A stretch of 64,000 nt of DNA from Podocnemis expansa (lineage: Eukaryota; Chordata; Testudines; Podocnemididae), in assembly GCA_007922195.1 (NCBI GenBank), contig ML681994.1, positions 50,805,030 to 50,869,029 on the forward strand, written 5' to 3'. Shown here piece by piece: positions 19,108 through 32,412 of the stretch (the stretch's first letter is position 1; each line of letters opens with the position of its first letter). Below the pieces are notes generated by a model. That model was not told the DNA's origin. It saw only the letters and a program-made list of their open reading frames with translations, and made no database searches. A program made the position numbers and the translations under genes.

Positions 19108-22100
19108 TTTGAGTCAGGTGGTATCAGTTTTGCATGGGGCAAACATAATAAAATAAATGCAAAGAAGTTGAAGAACTGTGTTAATAGTATGACTGTTTCA
19201 AAACTCTTTTCTGTTTGGCAAATGTAGACAGCACAAAACAAGAAAGTATTCCAAAAACTGTGTTTACTACAAGAGGAGTGAGCAAAACCCTGCCTTACTG
19301 CAGCTGTTTCATTTACTCCTGGCACAAAAGTGCAAAGCCAGTCCAAATTGTTCTGACAGGAAAATCAGAAAATGGTCAGTTTTATCAGCGGTGTCAGTGA
19401 AAAAGGGTTTTTGTGGTCATGAATTGCTTTCTTGCAACTTACTGTGTAGCGTGTAGTAAGGCTCATGTCAGAAAACCAGCCAGCAGTCTCATTTGGGAAC
19501 TCTTTCTGCCAACAAGATATCTTTGGAAGGGGAACCCAAAAAGAACCTAAATTCTTCACAATCTGCTGAGATAAGGGGATCTTAGCAATTACTGAGTGAT
19601 AGATTGCTGCCGTAAACCCTTCATTTCATGCTGTTTTTTTCTGTACTGTGTTTCTGTTCCAGTTGGCTCCCAACCTTGGAATTCATGGCAGACTGCTAAT
19701 GTGATAGACAGCCCATTGCAAAAGTAATCAACTAGTTTGACAGTAGGCTCAGAAAAGATTAGAGCCACTTCTAGTGGCCTACCAAGGATGACTGGCACCT
19801 GGGGGCTAAGCCCACATTTGCACCTTCCCTGCACAGGAGGTCCTGTCCTCACCCCCCATCTGTCCTGGGGGGGGATCTGTACCTGCAGGGGGACGTGAGG
19901 CTGGGGGAATACAAATGGCTCCCACACTTCTCTCATGTGCAGTTACTCATCATGCAGCAGCCACTGATCCTCTGCAGCAGCCTGGTTCCAGCTGGGAAGG
20001 GGCAGCCTCATCACTACCACCTTTCACCTGGGGAAAGAAGGGGGACTGGATTGGTTCTCTACCACATGAGATGGGGAGCGCTGAGGGGCATCCCTTTCCA
20101 CCCCCTACCAGGGCCGTCCTTGGGAGGGGGGCAAGAGGGGCCATTGCTCCTGGCCCCACGGTTCCCTGGGCCTTGCGCTGTCCTGCAGAGAGCAGTGCAC
20201 CACAAGCCTCTCACCACTGCCCCTCCCCATGGCTGCACTGTCCCCTGCCCCTTCCTCACTGCTTTTGGTGTGAAGCTGAAGGCAGCCAGGAAGGGGGAAG
20301 CAGGGTAGGAGTGTGCAGAACTGGCCTCTGCTCTGGGCTGGCTTGTCCCACCCCCAGGATGGGGAACAGCCAGCCCAGGGGTGCAGCAGGCCAGCCCAGA
20401 GGCTGGGCTTCGCTCTCTCACCCTTCCCCTGGGCTGGTTTTTCCACCCTGGAGGTGGAGCAGGCTGACCTAGAGGCTGGGTGGAAGAGCAGAGCCCAGCC
20501 CCCAGACTGGTCCACCCTGTCCTCCCCCAACGGAGGGAGAGGGTGTGGGGGCCCTGCCAGAGGCCGGCTGCCCAGGGCCTCACACCCCATAGAGACAGCC
20601 CGGGCTCCTACATTCCACCCTCCATCTGAAGGGCCAGTCTGTCGCAGCTCCAACCCCCAGCACTCATTGTCCCCTGCTCCTGCCTAGCTCCTGGTTGGGA
20701 CCGAGTAGCATTTCTCTCTCACACAGGCACACACACACACACACACAGAAAGACACACAGCATGCCATACCACAAGCAGTAGTAGGAGACCTGAGCTAGG
20801 TCTGGGGGTAGGGGCAAGTTGCAGCCACAAGTCCTGCCTGCCCCTTCTCCCTGATTTCTTCACTGCTGCTGGAGAAGGTTTTTCAACCTCACTGTCTCAG
20901 CCGCTGCAGCTGCAGCAGGAGACTAAGTTGGGGGCAGCAGCACCCGCCCCAGCAGGTTCTATCTATTCTAGCCTTTAGCCCGCATTCCCCCAAGCCACAA
21001 GAGTCCCCCTACCTCCTTTCCATCCTCCTTTACTTTCTACAGTGCAATTCCGGGGGAATGAGAATTCCTTTGTGAACTGTCCATCTAAGTAAATTAGGGA
21101 ACTTGGAAGCCATCACTGGAGCTGAGCTGGGGGTCCGCTATGTTCAATTCTAGTAGGGGGCCAGAGAAGGGGGTCCCAGGTCCCAGCTTTGGTCTCCCCT
21201 TCACCTTGTTCTTCAAGGCTGGAAGCAGCTTTCAGCCTCAGTGCAGTGGGAGGCTTGGGGACAGCACCCCTCTCCCACTTCTAGGCAGCCCATTTCAAGA
21301 AATCCAGGCTAGCCATTAGCATACATCTATGCCTGGCCCCAGGAGTTCCCTACTGTCTTTACTTACCACATTGCTGCTGAGGGAATCCCACCCATCCCCA
21401 TCTCCCGTAAGCCATGGTGGAGCTGCCTCTTGGGAAGGGCCAGACACTCAGAAGAGAAGGGGCCCTTGCTCCAGCACAATGGCGACTAGCTCAGCTGCCC
21501 AGAGGACAATATTTATTCACACACATGCGGACACATCAGCAGCACTACCTTTGCCCCCTTCCATGCCACAGCCTAGAGGCACTGCCTCCCTCCGCCTCCT
21601 GGGTTAGTACACTGCTAGCCACTTCTCCAAAAGCTGGTGTTCTAAATCTTCAGCCCTCTGAGATGAAAAGTCAGCATGACTCTTCTTTTGCATGACCTGC
21701 ACATTCTTCACTCCTCTTCACTCACCAGTCCGAGGCAGCTATGGGTAGAGCATCAGTCTCCAGGCATATACAATATTTTTGTCATTGTGCTAAATTGGGA
21801 TACTGTGATTCTAATTTAAATAAACAGGTTGATTACATGGAGTGGTGTAAAATTCCAATTAATATCATATGGAAAGGGATCACTCCGTTTGATATTTATA
21901 TAATGTAATCTCCTTTAAGGGTAAAGTTGTGTCAAAGGCTCAATGTGTTTTTGCTAAGAAGCATCTCTGGAAAATATATAACGTAGGTTGCTAGTTGGCC
22001 AAAGAATCATAAAAGGTAGCCATGCCCAAATTTTTCAAGGCACTGAACATATGCTGGGTTCTCTGTCTAGAAACAGCCCTACTGAGGCCATACAATTACA

Positions 22101-22200
22101 AAGAAAAAACATTATTGGGGTAATAAAAATGAAAATACCAATCTTTGTTGCCTCTTTGTTGTATCTAAGTTTCTCCATGTGGATGGGGAGCCTACTACCA
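19108..22200. other. Unassigned stretch with a GC-rich block
   Basis: About 19790-20700 is clearly GC-rich, and overlapping frames of 120-185 codons are open on both strands. They arise from base composition, are rich in Pro, Gly and Trp, and show no domain. An (AC)n tract lies at 20728-20747. CAGGGCCGTCCTTGGG at about 20108 recalls a hAT terminus but no partner was found. From 21700 the DNA turns AT-rich again. Confidence 0.45.
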
Positions 22201-22209
22201 TGGGCATTC

Positions 22210-22600
22210 AGCAGGTAGATGACAGACTGGACAAGCCAGTGGCAGTGACCAGCTACCCAGATGGTGGAAGAAATGTTGGACCCCATAATCCGGGAGCAAT
22301 TCCTGCAGGCTCTACCAGAGACTGTCTGGGTCTAGGTGAGAGGGCATCAACCAGACTACATGGCAGAGGTGATTAGATTAACCAAGAAGTATGTGGAGGT
22401 GGTGGCACTTAAGAAGGGTGGGAAATGCACCAAAGACTTGGAACCAGGGGGAAGGGCCCTGGGGTCTATGCCCAAGAAATGGCATAAGCGAGGGAGCAGC
22501 AGAGGCTGAGCCTCCTCCTACTCCACACTCTACATCAGTGCAGTCTTGTTTCTTTGGAAAAAGGTGGCCAAAATGTGGATCATCATCAGAATGAGGCCAT
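22210..22600 (+). pseudogene. SCAN/Gag-capsid-like remnant
   Basis: In the frame set by ATG at 22261 the translation includes QMVEEMLDPIIREQFLQALP and, after a stop, VRGHQPDYMAEVIRLTKKY. This is the helix pattern of a SCAN domain (EQFLxxLP...WVRxxxPxxxxEAxxL), a fold that vertebrates took from the capsid of Gmr1-like Gypsy elements. Two in-frame stops occur, TGA at 22246-22248 and TAG at 22333-22335. Further on, CFFGKRWPKCG (about 22547) may be a ruined zinc knuckle in another frame. It is either a dead retroelement gag or a dead SCAN gene; no zinc-finger array follows, which favours gag. Recognition is by eye. Confidence 0.55.
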
Positions 22601-23040
22601 TTCCATTTAGCTTTTTTGAATTTTTTCATCACTAATTTTCACATAATCAAGCAACAGCATCCCATGGTTTAGAATGATAAACATAACCCATTCAACAAAT
22701 GTATCATGCTAAATAACGCTTAAGAAGATTATATGCAATTAACAAAATTAATATAAGCATCCATTTGCAATGTTAGACACCTGTAATTCCTATTGAAGGC
22801 TGAACACATATCACAAGGTGAAATGTAGTCCTAAGTGTTTAATTAACATTTGATACCTCTTTATGAAATTATTAGCTAATTATATCTGTGTTACTGAATG
22901 TGAAAAGACTTTATGGAATCACTGTGCTGATTAGAACCTTATTTTGCAAGACATTCCATATGTTTCAGTATTGTGTAAAGCTAACTACTCCTCTTGAACA
23001 ATGGTGACAGAATCTAGCTCATGAGAGTAGAGATGGAAAA
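22601..23040. other. Unassigned AT-rich stretch
   Basis: No gene or recognised repeat between the Gag-like remnant and the CR1 copy. Confidence 0.5.
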
Positions 23041-23044
23041 AAAA

Positions 23045-24200
23045 GAAAAGAGAAATAAATATAAACAAAGTTTTGAGTGTAGAAAATTAAGAAGTGGTTC
23101 TAAAAACATCAGGGAAAAATATTTGTGTGCCACAGCTAATGACAATAAGAAAGAGTTTTTAAGTATATTAGCAACAAAAGAAATCCTAAAAATGGTGCAG
23201 GCCCATTACTAGAAGGAGATGGTAAAACTTTTAGTAATGATACTGAAAAGGCAAATGTGTTTAGTAAATATTTCTGTTCTTTAATTGTAAAAGAAGCAGG
23301 ATGATGTTCTTGAAGCTGTATTACATGAGGACAATGGAGTACTTCCAGTCCATTCATCACTGTAGTGATAAATATTTTTGAATGATTTTTGTAAGGCATT
23401 TGGCTTATTATTGTATCACATTTTGATTAATAAAACAGCATTACTCAGTATTAAGACCTGACTAATGGTCAGATCTTCAAAAATAGTAGTCAGTGCAGAA
23501 TCATCATCAAATGGATGCATTTCTATTTAGTTCCATATGGACTGGTACTATTCCCAAAGACATACAATATTTTCATCAGTTTTCTGATAGTAAATATAGA
23601 ACCCCTGCTGATAGAGTTTGCAGATGACACAAGGATTGCCACACTGAAAAATAAGAATGAAAAGAGGGAAATCATACAGAGTGATCTATATTGCTTCGAA
23701 AGATTGGCCCATTCAAACAAGATAAATTTGAATACAACCAAATAAAAAACAATGCATTGAGGAAGAAGAAGTGCAGGCCAGAACTACACAATGAAGAACT
23801 GTATCTTGAAAAGCAGTCACTTTTAAAAGGATTTAGGACAAAGAAATATAATATGATGTCCAAGTATGATGCTGTCAGAAGAGAGCTAATGTAATATTTG
23901 GATGTATAAATATAGAAATCCAGTGTAGGAAGTTGATTGTAGATTTCTATATGGCATTGGTGAGACTGATACTAGAGTACAGAGTATAATTATGATGTCC
24001 ACATTTAAAAAATGATGTTGAAGATGTGGGAAAGTTGCACGTGCCTTATCTTAAAGATCAAAATCTTTTAGTTTAATAAAAGAAATTTGAAATGTGGGTT
24101 GATTATGGTGTATATGCACCTTCACAGGGAGAAAATCCTGGGAGGTAGAGGGTTCCTACAGAAAGAGGCATAAAAAGAATCAATGGCTCAGAGCAGGAAC
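23045..24200 (+). repeat. Old CR1 LINE copy (ORF2 3' part)
   Basis: Decayed CR1 ORF2 in forward orientation. Recognisable pieces include AAGAAAGAGTTTTTAAGTAT and GCCCATTACTAGAAGGAGAT (23150-23225), GAGTTTGCAGATGACACAAG (about 23620, coding for the FADD-type RT motif region), CATACAGAGTGATCTATATT, and CATTGGTGAGACTGATACTA (about 23955). Several frames are needed to follow it, with many stops. It is fossil sequence without function visible here. Confidence 0.7.
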
Positions 24201-24476
24201 CAGAGCATTCAATGCCCCGTGTGGTTCTTGGGACGAGATGGGCATAAGTACTTATGAATCAAGCTGGCAGTGATGGGAATACCTGAGAAGGGAAGAGAAG
24301 GGTCAGGCTGGTCATGGGAGGTGAGGTGTATTGGTACTATGGGAAAAATATCTGGGGGTGCCCCTGCTTCTGTAACATTTTGATTTTAAGAAAATCGCAT
24401 TTTCCGATGGAACAGTGTTCCATAAAGATTTTCTTGGCCACTCCACAGTGGTGCTGGAAATGACTTAAGCAGATCA

Positions 24477-25670
24477 TTATGTTCATGCTATTGCTTCAAG
24501 CAGGAAGGGACCTAGGGGATATTAGTCATTCAATAAACTTTCTCTTAAACATGTCTAGTGATTTTACCCTAATTACCTCACTAGGCAAATTGTTGTCCTT
24601 TATGATGAATCTTAGTAAATTTAGCCTTTCAACATTAGTCTATTTCAGTATATGTTATTTCCCTTCTTTTGTTCTGATTCCCTTCAGATACTTGTATTAT
24701 TACTATACTAGCTTGAAAAATAATTGTTTCATCATCAATTTTAGTTCCTTAATCTGTCTTTATAGGTCAGTCTAGATCTTAGAAAATTTTAGATGCCTTT
24801 CTTTGAATTTCTTCTATGGGTCAAATCCTGAATTTCTAATACAGACAAAAATATACATTTTTAGCTTTATCCACCATTTTCTTAACCCTCTGAGTTTTAT
24901 TAAAAGGGTTAGTATTAACTAGATGTTCAAGTCATCCTTTATATTTGCCATTTAACAGAGAGAAAATTTACAGGTTATTTAAAGTGAATTAAAAAGGAGC
25001 CCTGGACCCATTAGGATAAAGAGTAAAAGTTAATGAAGAGAAAGCGGGACATTCATGTGACTGTTTGTCCTTGGAGTCTAGGATTTTTCTAGCTAGGGAA
25101 ACAGCCTAATTGATGCCCTTTTGTTTCTACTGGACATTCTTCTTTACTTCCACAGGTCTCTGCACCTTGATATCACCTGCAAATTTCTCTGCTGTTCAGC
25201 ATAAAGTACAATTTTCTCAAGATTTAGTGATTTTGGTCTGAATATTTATCTCATATAAAGTTGACTATAAACTTCCTTCAGTTCTGATGGAACACCACTG
25301 GTAATAGCTCATTGCTCCAAATCCAAGGAATATTTAGCCACCTTATTTTATCATTATCCTGACAGAATATTTTCAGTTTTGCTTTGAGCTTCCTCTGTGC
25401 CACCGTTTCAAAGGTCTTGTCAAAACATAGATAAACTACACCTACTCACTCACTTCTTGAATACATATTATGGTAAGAATTCAGCTTCACATCAGGTGCA
25501 TCTGCTTAGGACCAGGTATTTAGAAACAGATTGTCCAGCTTAATTATTATGTATTTTGCTATGACTTGCAGCCAGGTTGAGCAGTCTATAATTATAAGAT
25601 TCATCCTTCTTATTGATATATAGAATAAACGTAGCTATGGCTTGGCCTACGTGCCTGCTCTCTCCATTCA
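24477..25670 (-). repeat. Heavily decayed CR1/L3-like LINE
   Basis: Phrases such as CTCTGCACCTTGATATCACC, CAAATTTCTCTGCTGTTCAG, GATGGAACACCACTGGTAAT and AAGGTCTTGTCAAAACATAG follow the order of a reverse-oriented CR1/L3 ORF2. The section around 24980-25110 does not fit and may be a separate insertion. Divergence is high. Confidence 0.5.
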
Positions 25671-27390
25671 TTTTTAAACATCATGAAGCTCCAGAAATGT
25701 AATTAGGGAGCAGTCAGTGAAGGAACTGCAATTACGTCTGACTCTTACATAAGGTCTACAAAGAAGAATGGACACCTTTACTCTGTGTCCCACTAGAAAA
25801 TGTAGTCCTGTGGCAGATAACTAATAAAAGGATCTGGGACCATATGCTGCCCTCACTTATACCAAGTCAATCCCACTTAAATTAAGGCTTCAAATTATGC
25901 ACAGTTTCCTACATTACCTGCTTGACTCATAGGCCACAACCAGCCAGAACCATAAGTTCAATTAACATATCGAGGCACTCAGATACTGAAGTGTCAGAGG
26001 CTATAAAAACACCTAGCCTGACAAGCAAGGGAAAAAAGAGATTGCATGTAGTTCAGTATTGCAAGGATTCTGGCATTTTGTGTTCCTGAGGTGAGTTTAA
26101 GGAAATGTTTTCCTGGAGTTTTGTATTCCTTGAAGGCACTGTCAGGCTGAAGAACACGTGGCTCATGGGATGCAGATGTGAGACAGCTGATGGCAAGCAG
26201 CATCAGGATTTTGCTCTTCTGAGGGATGATTGCTAGCGGAATGATCAGAAGAATTCACCAGGGACTCTGGATCCATTAAGCCAGGAAAAAAGCATAGGAC
26301 AGGATGTTTATTCAGGATGTGTGAGGAAAGCCATTTTAAGATTAGATCAGCTTCATCCATTAATAAAATATTGATGTTTTATTGTATTGCTCTGTTGTGT
26401 CTATGTTTTTGTCAAAGCCCAGTCTATTTGATTGTATGAATACATTTACACAGTACAATATTCAAGGTCACAGCCATCAGTATAATCTGTCTGTTCACCT
26501 TTTTTATAAAATCACAGACGTAAGCCCTTTTGTCCTCTTGTAGACTGGTTTTGAAAGAATCCTTGCTATAGAAGCACAAGAAAAGCAGAAAAAGACTTTC
26601 AAAGATGTCAAATGTTGTGTCTGAGGATCTGAGGGAACAGAGCATTTATGAATGTGTTTAACTTCAGCAGCAAGGGAGGAAACCTGTTCCTGGTATATTT
26701 TAACCTCTGTAAAATGTGGTTAATTTATACAAACTTTTTCTAATGAAAATATGGATGGAAGTATGCATTTACAGCTGACATTTAATTTCCAAAATAATGA
26801 AGTTTTGACATATTGAGTCCACCACAGCTCAGAACCCTCCTTTTGGTCTGCACTTTAGTATTTGTGTATAGTAACATTTATCTAGAAGGGGGATGATTGG
26901 TAACCCATGTAGGCCTCAGCACCAAAACCTGAACAATGGGTTTCTTTCTTGCCTCCAATGGAATCAATATTTCTTTGCCTTTGATAACACTAGAACTGCT
27001 GTTTACTTGTTGTGATGGCCATTTTGAAAGCCTCATACATAACAATAGCATTTGCCAGACTGTCATGAAGAGCTGGGGCAGACCCAAGGCTCCATCCATG
27101 CATCATCTATCAGCTCAGGGAAGAAAGCAGTGTGAACACAGCACTTTTTATCCTTAAGTACTGAGATCCAAAGCACTAGGAAGATGTATGGTATGAGGTC
27201 TAACTTCCTTAATGACTCTGAGTGGCTGAATTGTATGAGCCGTGATCTACCTTGAAGGAGATAGATTTGCAATGAACCAGTAAATGCCAAGTGAAGCTCT
27301 GCAAACCTGAGTTTTCCCTATAGATTTTCAGTGAGACTTGCACGTTAATTTCTGATTCATTCCAATCTCATCTATAAACCTACATAAGCC
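25671..27390. other. Unassigned non-coding stretch
   Basis: No open frame with a domain and no recognised repeat. Opposed frames around 26878-27157 overlap and lack support. Confidence 0.5.
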
Positions 27391-27394
27391 AGTC

Positions 27395-27395
27395 C

Positions 27396-27451
<56 letters not shown>
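27395..27451. repeat. Compound (CT)n(CA)n microsatellite
   Basis: About 11 CT units (27395-27416) are followed directly by about 17 CA units (27417-27451). A frame in the opposite strand translating this as Cys-Val and Glu-Arg runs is spurious. Confidence 0.95.
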
Positions 27452-27453
<2 letters not shown>

Positions 27454-27849
27454 CTTTGAAAACCTGTTTAGAGCAGAACTTGAATGGTTTCTTACAGCTC
27501 CTCCTATAAAGCTTATCTCCAGAGTCACATAATGTGTTCCACAGAAATATATCTCCCATTTGTATCAAGAGCAAAAGTTACCAGCTGAAACTATTCAAAA
27601 TGTTACAGGCAACTGAAGGTTGAAAGCTGCATATTGCTTGCTGCTACATATTTTCATCAACTGAATCCCACTGTCATGGTCAGCTGCTCTTGTGCTCTGA
27701 TCTGGAAAAAATAAAATGGAGCCTAGAAAAGTTAGGGGCTCATGTCTCTCAGAAGAAAAGCAGTGAAAAAGCCTCCCTCACAAAACTTTGCTAAGAGTAA
27801 GTCTAACATCACCTAAGGTGCAGCTGGAATAATTTCAGATGCCAGTCAA

Positions 27850-28762
27850 CATTCAACATGAATGAGTTGGAAACAAATATAAAATAACTGCTAATACTAC
27901 TTGTAGATGGAAAAAAGATTGGCATTGATGAGACAGGGCAATCACACAGAGGGAGCTGGACTGCTAGGTAGAATAGGTCCTGTCAAGCAAATCGGGTTTT
28001 AATACAGCCAAAGGCAAAATTAGACAGCTGGTAACAAGGAATACTGGCTATGCCTATGGAATGGGGGATTGTATCGGGGAATGCAGTGGCTCCAGAAAGG
28101 ATAGTGACAAGCAATGCAACTTGCTGCCCTGGTACAGCAAACAGGGCTAATGTGATGCTTGCATGTGTTGGACAGAATTGATTTTACTTTTGTGCAAGGC
28201 TTTGGAATGCTATCTTCAGTTCTGGTATCTATATTTTAAAAGGGATGCTGAGAAATTGCAGACAGTGCAGAAAAAAGACAGAGAAATTATTTGAGGGCTA
28301 GAGAAAATGTCTTTCAGCAAGAGACTTAAAGAGCTCAGTTTGTTTCATGTTTGAAAAATAAAAGTGCAAAGTGACTTGATTATGCTGTATAACTACCTTC
28401 ACTGGGAGAAAACCCTGGCTACTAAAGGCTCTGAAATCCAGTGGAGAAAGGCATAATAGGATCTGATGACTGGAAGCTGAAATTCAAACTGGAAATAAGG
28501 CACACATTTTGAGCCAAGATGGTAATAACTGCAGGAACAAACTACCAAGGGAAGTACCTCTTTTATCTCTTCTAAGTATCTTTTCTATCTCTTGGTGTCA
28601 TCAAGACTCTGCGCCTTTCTGGAAGATACACGTTAGCCAAACACAAGTTATTGTGCTCAGTCCAAGAGTAAGTGGGTGAAATTGAATTTTCTGTGATATA
28701 AAGGAAGTCTGACTGGACAATGTAAGAGTCCTTTCTGACCTTAAATTCTAAGGATCTATAAA
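27850..28762 (+). repeat. Old CR1 LINE copy (ORF2 3' part and 3' UTR)
   Basis: Forward CR1 with ATCACACAGAGGGAGCTGGA (27940), CAAATCGGGTTTTAATACAG, GGGCTAATGTGATGCTTGCA, TTAAAGAGCTCAGTTTGTTT, GTGACTTGATTATGCTGTAT, and AAGCTGAAATTCAAACTGG to GAAATAAGG (28470-28500), all in CR1 order. Ends near GTCCTTTCTGACCTTAAATT. Open frames are lost. Confidence 0.7.
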
Positions 28763-29409
28763 TATAATCATGAAGGATTCAAACATTTCCTCCAGCAGCC
28801 ACAGAAATAAAATGTTTTTGGTTTTTGGCCAATAACAATAGTTAGTCTGATAACTCTGTGATCCCTGCCTTTTCCTGTTTTGTAGAAAAGATAATTATGC
28901 AATAATAAGGCCAGTGGAATGAATATGTGGTTGTGGTGGTTCATGTCCTTATATTAAGAAGGTAGAATTCTGATTCCTTCCTTTCCTCTGTCAACACTGA
29001 GCTCTTTAGGCCCTGCTATTAAAACCATACCATTTAATCAAAACATAATAAAATCTTCAAGCTTCTTGGATATAATAGCTAATGTCTGAAGTCCATGAAA
29101 AACACTTGGCCATATGTTCCAAAAGTTTTAATTTGCCATACCTTTTTCTCAACATGATACCCAGATATTTCTGCCCACTCTGTAATTCAAGCCCTAGCTG
29201 AAAGTTTCAAGACCGCACTGCAGAACCTGTGAGCCACTGCCTTGGTTAGAGATTTTTCTGACTCTGAAGTCAGCTGTAGCTCTTTATGCAAGTACTGTAC
29301 TTTAGAAATCCATGGATATAGTTTGTGAAAAAGTATGCAGCTGAGTTTTGAGGAAGTGCATGGATGAAAAACCATTGATCCAAAACTGTCAAAATTTTAC
29401 AGAGGAAGG
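28763..29409. other. Unassigned non-coding stretch
   Basis: No supported feature. Confidence 0.5.
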
Positions 29410-29560
29410 CAATTATCTTTCAACCTGTTTCAATGATGGGGAAACTGAGGCACAGAGCAGTGAAGTGACTTGTCTAAGATCAACCAGTATGTCACTGGAA
29501 GAAACAGAAATAAAATCTGGGTTTCTTTATTTCACATTTGATGTCCTATCCACAGCACCA
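29410..29560 (+). repeat. MIR-type SINE relic
   Basis: GATGGGGAAACTGAGGCACA then GAGCAGTGAAGTGACTTGTC is the conserved core of MIR-type SINEs, followed by the usual 'tgggtttc' tail region. Orientation is forward. Confidence 0.75.
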
Positions 29561-32319
29561 ACAGTATACTATCTAACAAGGCCTCTGTTTCCCTAATACA
29601 GTGCAAGTGTATGAAATGAGACAACTGCAGGTAGCACCTTAAAAAGAAGAAAATAAGCATAAAAGAATAGTTGCTCCATTGCTTCATACAGCAATGTCCA
29701 GGATGAATGCTAAAACTCAGGTTAAACCATGAATCAGCTTCCAATGAAATCCAACTTGAATGTGCAGGCTACAGAATGATGGATCCTGCTATAGGATGCT
29801 ATATTCAACATGACCAAAACTAAAAAGGATGAAAAATAAGAGCAATGGGAGGGAAAGGATAGGCAAACCAGTCATCACTTCCCCAAATAAATCTAGAACC
29901 TAATTGCCAATGGCTAGATAAACTGCTATACAGGATTTTTTTTTTTATTTTTGTAATTTGTGTCTACAGATTGTGTCTACATATGAGATCCACACTTATA
30001 GAGTTACACTTCTATTTTCTTCTTAATTCCTGCGATCTTCCACTCTCTTTAGATTTGCTTGGCTGGATTTTTTTTTTCATTGTAGTTGCAAAATTCAAGG
30101 AATCAATAGTACAGCCAATGGTGGGAAAAAGATTATTGAAAGTGAATGCAGCAGCAACACAAATGAGAACACCATGCAAACATAGGTTCGTGCCTGAAGA
30201 GAGGAAGTGCAACAGAGTATGTTTTGCCTAAGTGACATGAACAGTGTACAGCGTATGCTTGGCTGTAAAAGGCAAGTGGCTTTAACCATGGAAATTCCCA
30301 CATGCAAACAGCAAGGTGTTTTAGCACCATATGTACTCTTTCAGTAATTCATATACAAGCCAACACTGTGAGGTGTGTGTCTGCCTTAGATAAGTTATTT
30401 CTGATACATGCAACCCACAGTATAGTGGCTGCAAATAAAATATCTCTTCTGATCATTTCAATAATTCCTAATATATTTAGCTGGGGAGAAGTTGTGAGGC
30501 AGATATAGGGGCAAGACTGGCAAATGTCAGGCATTGAACAACTGGAGTTATTCAGAAGGTCCCTAATAAGTGTGTCTGGGTCTTCTCCTTCTTCTAAATT
30601 GAAATCTAATAAAATAAAATTGAAAAGGGAAGCCCATGCTGAGATGGCACAGCCTATTGGAAAAGGATCCCACAGGTCAGGAGACAGCTTTGGCCGATAA
30701 TGTAACCGAAAGAGATAGGAGACATTCTTTTTATAAATATGTGTTTAAATGAAACTTTTGCACAGGGATTCATTGCAAATAGTCTATTGAAAAAAAACTG
30801 ATGCAAAACTGGGGTTTAGACTAAACACAATATTTTCATGAATTGTGTCTAACTTCCCAAGAATATTTAGTCAAAAACAAAATGTATCCAAACCAAAATA
30901 TTTTGATTCAGATATCCCACCTCAGGGGAGTTGAAGTTTGGTTTCCTTGTGTCCTCATTCTCCTCTATGGACTATGCTGCCCAGCTGGAATAAATCTCCC
31001 ATAAGGTGTCATGACTAGGGACTCAAGACATAACTGTCTTTCCTCACCATGAGAGGTGGTGCGTCGCAGGAGACATTGTCTGACCTGGGAGCCTGGTCAA
31101 TAGAACAGACTAGAAACATGGAGAACCCAAACTATAAAACCCATGTGGAACTGCAGTACTATTTCTAGTCAAAATATTTTTAGTTTTCAGCTTTTCACTG
31201 AAAAATAGATCTTTCCTGTGGAAAAAAGCTCATTTTCTGACGTGCTCTGCTTTAAAGTTTTGCCTGCGTTTCACTTGCATCTATACTCTGCCCTCCACAG
31301 ATTACACCTATTCATGTGCAAATACTTCTGTTCTACTTTTACAGATTGCACAACCAATCTTTCATAGTTTTGAGATTTTTTTTACTTTTTTACTTTATTT
31401 TTGTCCTCCAAACGAGGTTCGAGGGAGAATAGACATATTTCTATCATGCCGTAAATCAAAATATCTTTGCAATATTCTGCGTCTATAGTTTACCTGGGTT
31501 TTCTGTGGTATTCTTTTTATGTGGACATCTAGAAAAGGAAAACAAAAACAAAACAAAAATCCCTTATTTCTGTAAAATTGCCAGTAATGTCTTTTGGTTC
31601 ATGCCGAACTGATCAGGGTATTTTGCTGTTGTCTAGGGCAGTTGTTAGAGGCAGGAAAAAAAACCCTGATCTCTGACTTTTTGGATGGGGATCATTAGAG
31701 AAAAACTGTCAATTGACTGGCATAGACATAGAGCTTCAGTCTTTCTTCAAAGTGGTGCCACAGACTAATAGTGAGGGCCACTGTGGGAGGTCCAGAAGGA
31801 CCTTCACTGTATGATGAGGTAGTTACAGAGTTCTTTAAAAGTCTTAATTTACTGCAATGATGATGAACTTACTCTCACTTTATGATCATTATTAAGTCTA
31901 AACTCCAGAACAGAATGTTGGCTCAGGACGGGGAAAACTTTTCAGCCACCAGTGACATCCTATTCAAGACTGTGAGTTTACTTAACCTTTGGCCACTTAA
32001 ACAGTGGCATTGGCAGGTTATAAAATAATTCCCATCAAGTTTGCTTTGGCAGAAATGATGGAGTGTATGCTCTGAGGCTTTGGAGGATAAGTGAGGACTT
32101 AAATGAGGAATGGGGTAAGAAGATCCTCAGGAGCCCAGCTGGGACACAGATTTCTTTTTTTCCTTCTCAGCAACTGTTTACTGATAGAATATAGGGTGTC
32201 TTGAGAGAGAGAGAATTTAAGCAAGTCTCTAGGCTGAGACTTTATGACTTCCATTTTGTACACTGTGTGTTTTTTTAACTGTCTTCATAAAGCTTGAAGC
32301 CCTGTATTCAACTGTTCTA
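29561..32319. other. Unassigned non-coding stretch
   Basis: No supported gene. Frames of 60-86 codons around 29970-30530 overlap on both strands without domains. T-rich patches occur at 29938-29950 and 30069-30077. Confidence 0.5.
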
Positions 32320-32412
32320 TAACTCATTTCATCTATAGATCTCAAAGCACTTTACAAAAGAGGGTGTGTTAGAGCTGGAGAAATAGGGATACAGAGAGTA
32401 GGGATGACTGGA
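32320..32412 (+). repeat. MIR-type SINE relic
   Basis: TAGATCTCAAAGCACTTTAC, then AAAGAGGGTGTG and TAGGGATACAGAGAG fit the 'atctcaaagcactttacaa...' part of a MIR-like SINE and the start of its core. Diverged. Confidence 0.5.

Noticed and set aside
20108..20160. hAT-like terminus CAGGGCCGTCCTTGGG
   Set aside because: No inverted partner or 8-bp duplication found.
19895..20687. Several frames of 120-185 codons on both strands
   Set aside because: Produced by GC-rich composition; mutually overlapping, Pro/Gly/Trp-rich, no domains.
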